A stretch of DNA of 64,000 bases from assembly GCF_000002985.6 (NCBI RefSeq), contig NC_003284.9, positions 9,796,001 to 9,860,000 of the forward strand, read 5' to 3'. The stretch's first letter is position 1. Every line of letters starts with the position of its first letter. The translations under genes and the position numbers were made by a program. This DNA is from Caenorhabditis elegans. Taxonomy: Eukaryota; Nematoda; Chromadorea; Rhabditida; Rhabditidae. The notes under the pieces are model-generated. The model was not told where the DNA came from and did no database searches. It saw only the letters and a list, made by a program, of their open reading frames with translations. Positions 37,783 to 49,518 of this stretch are shown here, piece by piece.

Positions 37783-40700
37783 TTAGAGATCTGTGAATGG
37801 TGTTTTGACGTGCGGGTGGTCGGTGTCGTGCTTGAGCACTTTTACAAGCTCATCAATATAATCGCGATGCTTTCGACAGTAGATGAATGAATCCCACATC
37901 ATTGTGCATACATCCAAATCGCTAGTTGAAGAAAGAAATATATTCTGAAATAAAAATGTTCATTTATTTTTCAAAAATATTTTACAGCTAAAATTTAGAG
38001 AACTATTTCATAAACTGCCAATAAATGTTTTGTGACACTGATGAGATAAAGGTCGAAAACATACTTTTGATAATGGTGCGGAGAATCTGAAGAAAGGGAT
38101 TTCCAAAGAGTCTGCCCATTGCCTGGATCTTGCCACCGGTGCACCTTCTGACGCAGTCGCTTGATCGATAAACATTGCTGCCAGATTCTTAATAGTTTTT
38201 ATGGATTGTAGTGGTGAGTTACTGTCAATGGACAAGGTTTCGATCACTGTGCTTGGAATCTGCCCTGTTCCAAACGATACAAGAACGTTCATTTGAACTG
38301 CGTCTGATTTTCTTCCAGAAAGCTGAAGTTCTCTGTTGTAGGCGTGAACTTCGCTCATCAAATCCAATGCAGGGTTATTGGAGATTATTCCACCGTCTAT
38401 GTACCGGTCTTCTGAGGGTTTGAACAGAACTGGCGCCGCAGTTGATCGACGAAGTGCCATCCACAAAGGCATTTCTTTCGGTGTCTCAGGTGCAACATCT
38501 TTAGCTGGTTTATAATTACGAGCCATTTCAAGCCGAACTGGAAGCTTCTCAGAATTCACTGCACTAATCATCAGTCTTGGATATGGAATTTCCCAGACAG
38601 TTCCAGTTCCAAACTGATCTTGTATAAACTTTTCGAGCTGAACTGTATCATATGGGGGCATGATTCCATCAAACACTCTATCCTTCAAAAGAAGATAAGT
38701 CTGTTGCATCTCGCGTAGACTTTTGCCAGTCGCCAGACCAGCCATAATTAAAGATCCAGTCGATGTTCCGGCAGACCAGTCGAAATACTTGAAAATATCA
38801 TCTCCGAGTCTTTCTTCTATGGCAATCAATGTCTGTATGATTACCAAACCACGGATTCCGCCTCCGTCCATTGAGATCAAGTTTACTTTGGCTTTCTTTC
38901 CTCGCCGACTTCCATCAAGGGTGTCTTGAATGTTTAATTTCTCAGAGGCTGTGAATTCAGTCTTCTCGTAATCACTTTCATTCCCAATGCGAATTTTTTG
39001 TAGAGTCTCTTCATATTCGTCTTCGGCCGAAGAACAATCATGACGACAGTTACTTCTACATCCTTTGTAGCCTTTTGGACAACGAGTAGCTCCAGCAGCT
39101 TTCAAAATTGCTAACATTTCCTGACTGAAAAAAAAAATTCATAATGAGCAGACTTGCTACTCGTAAGCTTACTTTTGAAGGGAAGCAGCCAAATGTCTGG
39201 GAGATTCGCCTCTCAGATTGATTTTATTTGGATTTGAACCCGCCGAAATGAGAAACTTTACACACTGAAAAAAATTGAAATATTATTTTTGTCAAAGCTC
39301 ACATTATAAAATTGGTACCTCAAGGCTGATCTTTTTCGCGTCAACAAGAGCTGCTGATTTGTGAAGTGCGGTGTTGCCATGTGGATCCGTTGCATTCATA
39401 TTTGCTCCGTGGGCATAAAGTGTGACGAGAAGTGGGAGTAAATCAGGCTGTAATCAAATCTGTTGTACTATTTGCATATTAACTTCTAGTTGAATTACTT
39501 GAATCTTTACCACATAGAAAGCAGCATAAATAGTAAGTTACGTTTTGTTTTTAATTCAATTTGTTTAAACCTGTAAACTTAAAAACAAACCTTTCTGGTA
39601 GTGATAAATAACAATAATGCAGTTTCTCCTGCATTATTCTTCACATCGATATCCAATCCCAATTCCACTTTCCTATTGAGCAATGCATTCAATGACTCTT
39701 TGTACAAAGCCACGTGAATTGCACTATTACCGAGCGCGTCCCGTTCATTTGCGATTTCTGGTTTGTCAGTCAGCACGACTTCTACAACGCTTTGCGCATT
39801 CTTGGACGTCATTGCTACGAACAATTCATTACGATCACCGCGAGTGAATTTGGCGCCTTTTCCTATGAGGAAGGTTGCAACGAGTGGCTTGGCAGTGCTG
39901 ACAGCCTCATTCAACGGGCTTTGACCATCCATGTTACGCTCGTCTATGAAGTGTTGTGACGCCGGGCATCTATCCCAAATGATCTGAAATATATAATTTC
40001 ATTGATAATCGTACGCTTTGTTGAAAGTTACCTGTGCACAAAAGCTGCTATTCACATGATGCCACACATTGTTCCCTGCTTTATCCGTTTCACAAAACAA
40101 TGTTGGGTCTAATTCCAGTAGTCTCTCTACAATTTTTTGTCTGTCCATTGTAAGAGCCAAATGTACTGGATAGCAGTTCTCGGTGTGGCAAAGGCATCGC
40201 AGTTGACTGAAAATACATTCAGTAATAAATTTCAGGAGATGTTCCTCTAACTCTGTTCATTAAAATTAACAACTAAAAATCACCTTTCAAATGGCTCAAG
40301 AGTTTCATTCATTGTTTTGATCATCCCGTCGGAAAAGAAGTCCAAACGATCCGTTGCAATTGCCACGTGAATCATGTGATAGTGAGGTTTTAGTCTGATC
40401 TGAATAACCAACTCTTCAATCTTCGATCGAAGAATATCAGCTCTCATGGTTGACATATCCAATGATGTGAATAGAAATGATTTTTCATCGCAAAGATGAA
40501 GAAGGTCCATGAGATCTTTCTTGTCGGTTGCACGAAACAAACTAAACGGCCGTTCATCAAGAGACACATCTTCAGAAAAGCCAACTGGTGCAAAAACCAG
40601 GTGGAATTGATTATCCATCAGATGTTCGTCTGTTGTCACTTTTCCTGCTACGATAACAAAATGCTCGTCATCGACATCCGTCGATACAATGTCATAGTAA

Positions 40701-42033
40701 GCTAGCTCAGCCTTCGGGAATTGACAAACTTCGTCGCATCGTGATGCATACCATGGCTTTTTGAGTAACTTGTTGACAAACGCCGGGAAAATTTTCACGA
40801 GTGAAACAACGTTTTCAAAGCTTAATCCATTTTCAATACGAGGAGTTATCTGACGAGAAGGTGAGCTTGTAGTACTTGACGTTGTAATATTTCTGTAGAA
40901 AAGTAACATGTCAAACTGATAGAAACACCCCAAAAACTGTGCTGTGAACCCTTAAAAAACAAACTTCTTATCAACGAGAGGCATTGTTGCGTCGCAGAGT
41001 CCGGCTGTTTCGTCCTGTTCCGCTTCCACCATTATGAAGTCCTCTTGTGACGCAGTGGCAGTTGTCGTTGTACTACTCGTGACGGTTGTCGTTGTTATGG
41101 AATCCGCATTCACGACAGTTTCACTTACAGTTACAACCTCACAAGATGTTTGTGTCAGGTCTGAAATATTGAATACAATTTTCATAAAGTTTCAAAGTCT
41201 TAGAACTTCAAAATACAATATTCAGAATAGACGGACAACAGAAGCTAAAGTAATACTTTTTTCAAAAAAAAATTCTCTAAAAAGAAAACATCAACAAGTT
41301 ATTTACACTGATTGTTTTCTTATCTTATTTGTTACGTACAGAATTATCACACAATTTGGTTTGTGAAACAAACTTTGATATTTAGAGTTCTTGAACTTTT
41401 GAAAAACTTTGAAAATCTAAACGCTTTGAAAATCTAAACGTTATAAAATGAGTTACTTTTATAGAAAATGTTCAAATTATTTTATCGTTTCATAATTTCG
41501 TACCTTGTCGACTGTTTGCTACACTTTTCTGGCTTTGTGGAGCTTCATCCCGATATGCTAACGGACTCATCGCAACAAGCAAGTCCGGGTTGGAATATGA
41601 TCGATATTTTATGATGCCACTTGTACCCATTTGTGCATTGTCTGTGGAAATTGCAGGAACAAAAGAGCACGATTTTGGATCAGATATTTCGCAGTGTAGT
41701 TTTCCTGGTTGCTGCGTAATCACATTGCTGAAACAAAAATACTTAATTTTAATTTTACAATCTATAGTTGGAAAAAATTGTATCAACACTTACCCGTTAG
41801 ATTTTTGTGATGAAAATGATTGTGAGGCAGCTTGAAAGCAATCTTCAGATGACGTAGCTGAATACCAGTCTGATGAATGGGTTGACTCAGCTGAAATTAA
41901 TTTTTTAAAACATTTTTACGGAAAATAATTGTTCATAGTTGAGGGACAACTCACAAATGGCTAAATTTGGTTCCTTATGCACTCCGGGCAAATACTGTTG
42001 TCGAAATGGGCCGTCTTTGTTGGTTGTAGTCAT
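37783..42033 (-). CDS. Calcium-independent phospholipase A2, group VI / PNPLA9 (PLA2G6-like), about 11 exons, about 1,070 aa
   Basis: This enzyme is predicted to hydrolyse the sn-2 acyl chain of phospholipids. From 42033 the first exons encode a Ser/Thr-rich N-terminal region, including TTTTVTSSTTTTATAS near 41080. Next is a conserved region ending in FFSDGMIKTMNETLEPF (40284-40892), then ankyrin repeats over exons at about 40030-40207, 39590-39983, 39320-39447 and 39172-39266 (for example HGNTALHKSA and LRGESPRHLAA). The patatin domain lies in the large exon 38064-39123. It has oxyanion loop DGGGIRG, nucleophile elbow GTSTG (Ser nucleophile, + strand about 38755-38770) and the catalytic Asp in YIDGGIISNNPA. 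The last exon (37783-37944) ends in PFTDL and a stop. A Cys-rich insert (GYKGCRSNCRHDC) sits between the ankyrin and lipase parts. Human PLA2G6 has about 806 residues, so the worm protein is longer at its N-terminus. I believe this is F47A4.5. Confidence 0.9.
41407..41440. repeat. Perfect 17-bp tandem duplication in an intron
   Basis: The unit CTTTGAAAATCTAAACG occurs twice head to tail (41407-41423 and 41424-41440), inside an intron of the phospholipase gene. No function is apparent. Confidence 0.85.
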
Positions 42034-45000
42034 GGTTTCCTGGAAATAAACATTTAAAACAGTGAAATACATAAACGTTCCGTTTTGAGAGATTTTTAAG
42101 TTGAAAATGTCCAAAATTAAATTCGAATTAGTAAAATTGAACAAAAACAAAATGAATTGAGACTTCACTTTCAAGAAGCAAAGTTTTTGTACCAAACAAT
42201 AGTGAAAAACAAACGGAAAAATTCGGATAAGATTAAATTAACATGTGCTGACATTCATGTGATGAAGGCCGAACCAAACGAAAAAAGGTGGAAATCTCAA
42301 TGGAGCGCACTTTCTATACCCTCCCTCGTGGTGGAAAGTGGAAAGAGAAAGAAGAGGGACTAGTCACGTTGTTTGACTAAAAGAGCGGCAGAGCGGTGAG
42401 GAGAGGCAAAAATGAATAAATTTGTGATGAAATCGGATTGTTTTCTGTGGGAATTGGGAACATTCGAAAGGCAAAACTTTTGAAAATAAGGAGTGGAGAA
42501 ATCAAAAAACAATGGGAAGTAACTTAAAATCTGAAAGTCAAAAATGAATATATAAACAAAAAAAAAGGAGGAAAATAAGTTGTTAAAAGTACTAAAGAAA
42601 TAAATTGAAAAAAATGTAATAAATTTGAGGATTTTAAAAAATTAAATCACATTATTTTCTTCAACATCGGTGTTTAAAAGGAGACACCGAATACTCAACG
42701 TATATTAACGACATTTGTCTGTTACGAAATACCTATGAATCATGAATGGTGATGATAGATAACATCTGCGATTCGAAAAAGCTTCATCAATTCAGAATGC
42801 ATTAACACAATGTAATAGATATGAAGGGAAATGAGAGTATACTCCACTTAGTTTTCAAGGGCAAACGCAATTATTACCAGTATGTTCCTCTCTAAGGGCC
42901 TTTATTTTGACTCATAGTTTATAGGCCATGAAAAAACATCATTTTGATTGTGTATTTTGTACTTATCACATTTTGCTTATCATTTGTTGTTTCTCTTCAT
43001 GGAAAATACTTGACATGTACGATGGTGTTGTTCTAGAAGTAAGAAAAAAAATCAAATCCTTTGATACCAAAATAGTTCAAGCAGCATATTGGTTCTGACT
43101 TATTGATTATTGTGAACTATTTTCTTTAAGAGTCACTTGCGACATTTTTCATAAAAAAGTTTTTGTTTCATACTGTTTAATGGATAAAGACAATAATGTA
43201 CATGTGCAAAGTGTGAGAAATGTCAGACAAGAAGAAAGAACGCATTGTCCATTAATAGACTAGTTAATTTGAGAAAGTAAAACATATTTAACAAAACAAA
43301 ATTTCTACTAGTGATAACTTCTTTTCAGTTTAATTTTGATTAGTTTTATATTGTTCAGTTGAAAATTATTTTTAAAAAAATTTTAAATCCGTGCTTGTCG
43401 AAATAGACAAAACATGAAAGTGCGTTAGTTGAAAAAGTACACTCGTTTTTCTTGTTTGTGGTCATTGTGATTAGATCTAGAATGTCGCGTGACTCGGACT
43501 CTTGAGAACAACGTTTGAACAAATTGTAAGCTCAACAAGCACAGAGGAGAAAACAATTGACAATTATCTAAAACGTTTCAATTGAATTTTCAAAGAAGGG
43601 TGTTCAATGAATTACAACGAATGACAACAATGTTTAGAGTTTCACAAGAAATCGTGGTTATTGATAAGTGTTTTTGTTTTTATCCTCAACTGATGAGTGA
43701 TTCAGTGAACATAAATCACTCACGTGAAATTATCATGATGTAACGATACGAAAACTTAATTAATGTTTAATTTCTTTTTTTTTATATCTTCATTAAAACC
43801 ATGAGTTCTGGAACACGAATAAAAATAACATGAAATGCCATTTCATATTTGAACTGGCATCTTCGTTTTATTTAATTACTTTCGCATAGTCTGATAGCTT
43901 TAAAAAAGGGCACCAATCGACATGGAAGTTTAAATTTTGTGTAAAAAGAAATTGAATTATGAATATTTCAAACTGACTTCACTTGTTTTTTGGTTTGTTG
44001 AGTTTACAAAAAAAATCAAGTTTTGATGAAAAAAGGTTGAGGAGGCAACAAAATGTGGGTTTAAATAACATCATGCATGAAAAGAAAGTAATATATGTAT
44101 GGGAATGTTATCCGGAAATTGATTGTCATCCCATTTAAAACTATCCTTCTGAAAAAATCTATCAATTTGGGAGTAAGACATATTTAATACGATACTGACT
44201 AACATGTATTTTTAATATCTAAGGTGTTAAGGTAGCATTGAAAAAATAGAAAAAATATAGCCTCTGTGACAATTTCAGATTTAAAGCTTTCTTTGTGGAC
44301 CCCTGAAAATTATTTTCTATTAATTTCAAACACCATTTCGCATGAATATATGCTTGATGAAGATGATTTTAAGGTGGAAATTTGTTTGGGTACGGATTTG
44401 CTACTATAGATATTTTGTTGACTGAACTGCGGACAGTGAAGTCTGTTGACTTTAAATTACTTTTAATACGTAAACTTTCCTAATTCTGTTTTGTTTTAAT
44501 TCAATGGGAAACACAAATCTCGCACCCTTGGTCACTTGCAGATACGTGTGAATTCATTTTGAATATAGATTTAACCTAGAATGTAGGATGGAAATATATT
44601 AAATACAATTAAAAATTATTTCCAAGTTGGTTTTTAATAGTTTTCTTCGTAAATACTTCTCGTTTTTGAGTTTTTACAAGTAGCTGCTTAAAATTTCGAT
44701 TTTTATATATACAAATATATATTGCTTCAATTTTTCAATAGCCCGAAAGATTTCAAGTGTTTTTCAATTTACCAATACTGAAATTGAAACTTTCAAAAGA
44801 ATTCAAAAACTTTTTTGGTTTTATAATGAACCTTTCATTCATGCAACTCGTCTGAATACTTTCAGAAACCGTCGTTTTTTTCTGCTTAATACAGCTATCA
44901 AAGTTACCGCTTCAAATTAAAATATTATTCAAATCCCTGATTTAAAAAATCAGTTGTAGATAACTGATAATTGGCGTGAGCTTTGATGAGAGATGTGAAG

Positions 45001-46385
45001 ATTGCTTTTCAACGCGTCACTGGCAAATTTGTTGTATTGTTGTTTTAGCGTGATTGATTGGCTGTGTAACGATTAGATCGAAAAGAAAATAAATCAAATA
45101 TCTGGAGGATAGAACAAAATTGAGAGCGCAAAATCGCAGTTGTCGACGGATCCTGATTATTGCAGATGAGAGAAGCATCCGATTAAAACGCAATTAGTCT
45201 TGAGTGGAGTGAAAGACTATCATAACACAAATAGAGAAAAAGAAACGAAAATTTAATATTTTCATATTTTCCAAAGGAATCGAATTTTTTCAATTACTAA
45301 ATACTGTTTTTCAGTTGGAAAATCTAGCATAAATTAAATACCAATGCGCATTTATTTAAGGTATTCTAAAATACGTATACTTACCGCAGTTTAAAAATAG
45401 ATATCTGATGAACTACAAAGTCATTTTTGCAATTTATTACAACTCACTGAAAAGGAAAGCTTTAACTGACTGTAGCTTACTAGCAACAGAACAACAGTTA
45501 GAAACAGAACGGAATTGCAAAATTGCTTTACACTTGTAAAATTTACGGCTGGCACCGTTCTTATTATTGCAATAATTGTTTGTCCTTTATTTAATTTTTT
45601 ACGAATCTCCAACTGAGTTCATTTAATCAGGCCAATATGTGATATATTTTCTGAAACGGAATTAGTACAGCTTATTTTTCTTGTTTGCATTAAACGTATA
45701 CAACCTCAGAGAACAGTAACTGTTTGGTTTCACAAACAAATATAATAAAAGTTAAGCAAAACACAATTTTGTCGTCAGAAATTACAAATTAAGCGGACAA
45801 AATACAGAAGAGTGGCTATAAAAAATCGTCGGTATAAAAAAACTTGTATCACATAATTTAATTCAAATCTGCTTTTATAATTTTTGGTGCATTTAGAGCA
45901 TCTACACGGAACAGTTCAGAAACGAGTTTCAAATAATTGAAATAGGGCAAAGTTTGGTCAAGCGGATTTGAATTTACTTTGCACTGCATGGCTACCTGTA
46001 CAAGTAATCGAAAATTAAAAGTAATCGAAAAAAATCGATCAAATCGAATGAAAAATCGAAAATTATGAGCCATTCAGATAATATATGCTACTGAAATGAA
46101 GCCATCAAATTACTTGTTTATATTCCCTCACTTTCTCCAAACAGTTTTCAACCCATGCTGAGTTCCTAGCTTTCACGCTGGAATGCTTTTAAGATTCCCG
46201 GTTGTTAAAAACCCATTTCACAGATGATAAATGACAAACACCGGGTGTTGGTGACAAGCATTAACATGATTGTTTTCTTAACAAGTGATTCTCGCGTTTC
46301 CCCTCATCTTACCACACCACTTTTTTCACTATTTCACCGGATCTTTCGCGACCAGCGAGAATGTCAGTTGTCATTGGCGGCTCGT

Positions 46386-46408
46386 CCAGTAGCTAATTAG
46401 CTCACTGG
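46386..46408. promoter_or_regulatory. Near-palindrome centred on a TAATTA homeodomain core
   Basis: The perfect 12-bp palindrome AGCTAATTAGCT (46391-46402) is flanked by CCAGT on the left and ACTGG on the right, with one extra base on the right side. TAATTA is the core site for Antp/NK-class homeodomains including Msx. It lies about 4.9 kb upstream of vab-15, in a block rich in GC for this region. Regulation through it is inferred. Confidence 0.4.
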
Positions 46409-47696
46409 CTCATCTAACTCGTCAAATGTTGTACAAAGTGACCTTCTAATCGGCGGCGGCCTTTTTACCCGCGAGTTGAAAGGCAAGAAGTCAGTTGTGC
46501 GAAGGTATATGATCAACTTGAATAAACTTTTAGCGAGTTCTGGTGTCAATTAGAGACGCCCAGAGTGTGCATTGTAGAGGCACCTGTTCGTAGTGGGTTA
46601 ATCTGTCAATACATGAACTCCGATAACCATCTTGTTTCTGATGGATTCTCAAAACAAATGAGCATGCATAATTGCACTGGTTCGCTTGCACTGGTAGTTA
46701 TTGCAGGTAATTGGACACACCCCATGCATCACAGGTGACTGTATCAGAAGAAATCTTGATATCAACTCGACGGATGTGGTGCAATAGTAGACAGGAGAGT
46801 GGCGAAAATTTAAGTGAAATTAAGTAGATTTCTATTTTGCTTACGTGTGTAATCGTGCAAACTTACACTTTCAGCAGAGCTGAAATGAAATAGATTGCTT
46901 TTAAAAAGATATGTTACAGTGCCGGTCAATTTTTACGGTGATTTGCTTGAATCGCTCAAACACGTATAACTCAAAAACTAAAACAGTTAGCAAAATATTT
47001 TCAACTAACAAAATGTTGCTGTTAATTTTTTCTCCACTCACAATATTGTCAAAAACCCATAACTTTGTCACGAAAAAAGTTAAAGCAGCTGATATCCGGC
47101 AGGACTGTATTTTGACTAGAATTGCTAAGTGACCCACAACTTTAAAACAAGCCGTTTTCATGAAACAAAGTTTAATTCTGTCCCAAAAAACTACTCTAAT
47201 AATATATCGTTTTCCTAATAATAATCGTTTTCCTTTTTCTAGCTATAAAATGCTTACAGTAAAATTTAGCAGAGATTAAAGTGCCACAGATTTTTCCATA
47301 ACATAAAATTAACTTGCATGTATATTTATTATTAACTTAACAATTTTCTCATTCGCATTTTCTGTAATTTTTTTTCACACTCTAACATTTTTTTTCTTAG
47401 CGGATCTGAACTATACATTTAATCAGTTTTCGATTCCAATCAAACATCTAATACAACATGTGCAATGAGTTAAGTTATAAATTCATCAGCACCTATCGTT
47501 AAGTTCATCATCATCATCAGCTTCTCAATTTAAATTCAACCAGATGCGATCATCATCAGGAAGCACTTTCAACATTGATTCAGTGTGAACCGCCACATAA
47601 AACTTGGCGATTCGCTTCATTCAAAGCTATTAGAAGACCATTAAACTTGAGTTGACCGTGAGCATACTTGCGCTGACTTGTAAATCACTAAATCAC

Positions 47697-47723
47697 CGTG
47701 TCCGAAATGTGGTGGCGGACACG
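47697..47723. repeat. Perfect 8-bp inverted repeat CGTGTCCG / CGGACACG with 11-base spacer
   Basis: The arms are at 47697-47704 and 47716-47723, around AAATGTGGTGG. The inverted repeat stands in a GC-rich patch followed by a GAAGAAGAAGAAG tract. It could be a dimeric protein binding site or a weak hairpin. Confidence 0.5.
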
Positions 47724-49502
47724 CAGCGGGTAGGTAGACCGAAGAAGAAGAAGAACGAAGAGAGGGTGTCTCTTCCACGTTAAACAAACTTTAAACTGAC
47801 GTTTTGATCAATTGCTTTCTTGTCAGAACATATCCCCACAGCCACTTAGCGGTGGTTTCTTATCAAAACAATTGGTTTGCAGATGCTCCCGGTTATTGTG
47901 TCACACTTATTTTTCCCATTTTCTCATATGATTCACTATCATATCATTTCAAGGAAGCACTTTAAAATCTGTTTTCAGTGATTGAACTAAAAGCAAAATG
48001 ATATATGTATATATGTGCGTGATATAAAGTTAATTTACATTGTTTTAGTCCTTTATTGATGCATTTCAATACAGAACCTGAAAATCCGAAGTAAATTTTC
48101 GATTCGTCACAGCAGTTCACGTAATAATTCTCTTAAAATTTCAGCAAATCACACTTTTTTGAACACTTTAGTTTATGAAATTATATTTTTTGATAATAGA
48201 ATATAAAAACTTTTTAATGCAATTTTGAAAATATTGAAAAAAAAACTTACTCTTTGTTGAACAATTTGTCAAGCATTAATCTGAAAAGCTTACAGGATGA
48301 ATTTTATTGAAAAATTAGCTTGTTATACTTATGGTTATTTTGTCAAAATACGCGCAATTTGTGCGAAACTGAACGAAACTTTTTTTTAATGTTAGGCTTC
48401 TTGAAAAATCGAAGTTAATGTTATTTCTTTAACCGGTCCGTTCGATGGGAAATTACGCAAATTAATTTTCATAAATAATTTTTTTCTAACACTCAATTGT
48501 TTCTAAAATGTGTTTTCCAACGTGCGGCTTTCCGTTATTCCACTGTATATTATTACAATTTGACAACTTAGTTGACCATCAAAACTGCATAACTCATTCT
48601 TTGTCGGTAAACAACTGTTGACTTCTTTTTATGATCTCACTTCCTGACCTCAATTTTACAACATATCTTTTATCCAATTTTTTTACACCGTCCCTTTTTT
48701 CCTCAAACCACAATGAGTTATAGCTCTGTCGGTGTTCCAATCTGTTTGTCAATTGCAAAATATGCAAATGCTCGGCGACGGTCAAAAGCGGTCGGGATTA
48801 CGATTGAACGTCAAAAAAATGGGTGGTTTCCTTGTTCTTTCGGTTTTGGAATACGCATAATCACGACGCACCCCGTATGTCACTCTCTTTTTCGCGCCCT
48901 ACCGATAGATCATTAATTATTGTGAAAAGTGAGAATGAAAATGAGGGAAAAAGTGAAATTAAGCCATGGAATAAGAAAATAGAGTAGATGGAGGACAGTT
49001 GGGTGAAGAGAAAGTGGCAATTTCCCAGCTTGATTTGGTGCTCAGATTGAGTTTGAGGAAATTGAGAAGCGGTTCGCAAATTAATCACCCACCGGATAGT
49101 ATTCATCAATTGTATAGAAGTTTTTCATTATTCAATCACTAAAATTGGTATGTGTAAAATATCGTCAGATGTTGCTGGAAAGTTTCAGAATAGATTTTCA
49201 AAAATGTTGAAGTTGAATGAAATACATGGCAATTGAATTTTTTGATTGCGCCATAAGGAACCGATGACTGAGATTACAAATGCTGTAACATTCATATTCA
49301 CACTATCTACATACTTTATTGTGAGTGAAGTTTTTTTACATAACACAAGTTGGCTCTGCATTCGACTATTTTCCAATGACCCACAATGCAACGTCTGTTT
49401 TCAATTTTAATTTGTCGCAACAGTTGGAGGTCCTCACCGGTCTATGTTGTTCTTACTAATCGTTGCGAGTGGCGCCATCTAAATCAACAGTGTCTGTCAT
49501 CT

Positions 49503-49518
49503 GACACGTGTCACACCT
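49503..49518. promoter_or_regulatory. Overlapping E-box palindrome and T-box half-site
   Basis: GACACGTGTC (49503-49512) is a 10-bp palindrome containing the E-box CACGTG. It overlaps TCACACCT (49511-49518), the reverse complement of the T-box half-site AGGTGTGA. Both lie in a conserved-looking block about 1.8 kb upstream of vab-15. Binding is inferred from motifs only. Confidence 0.35.
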
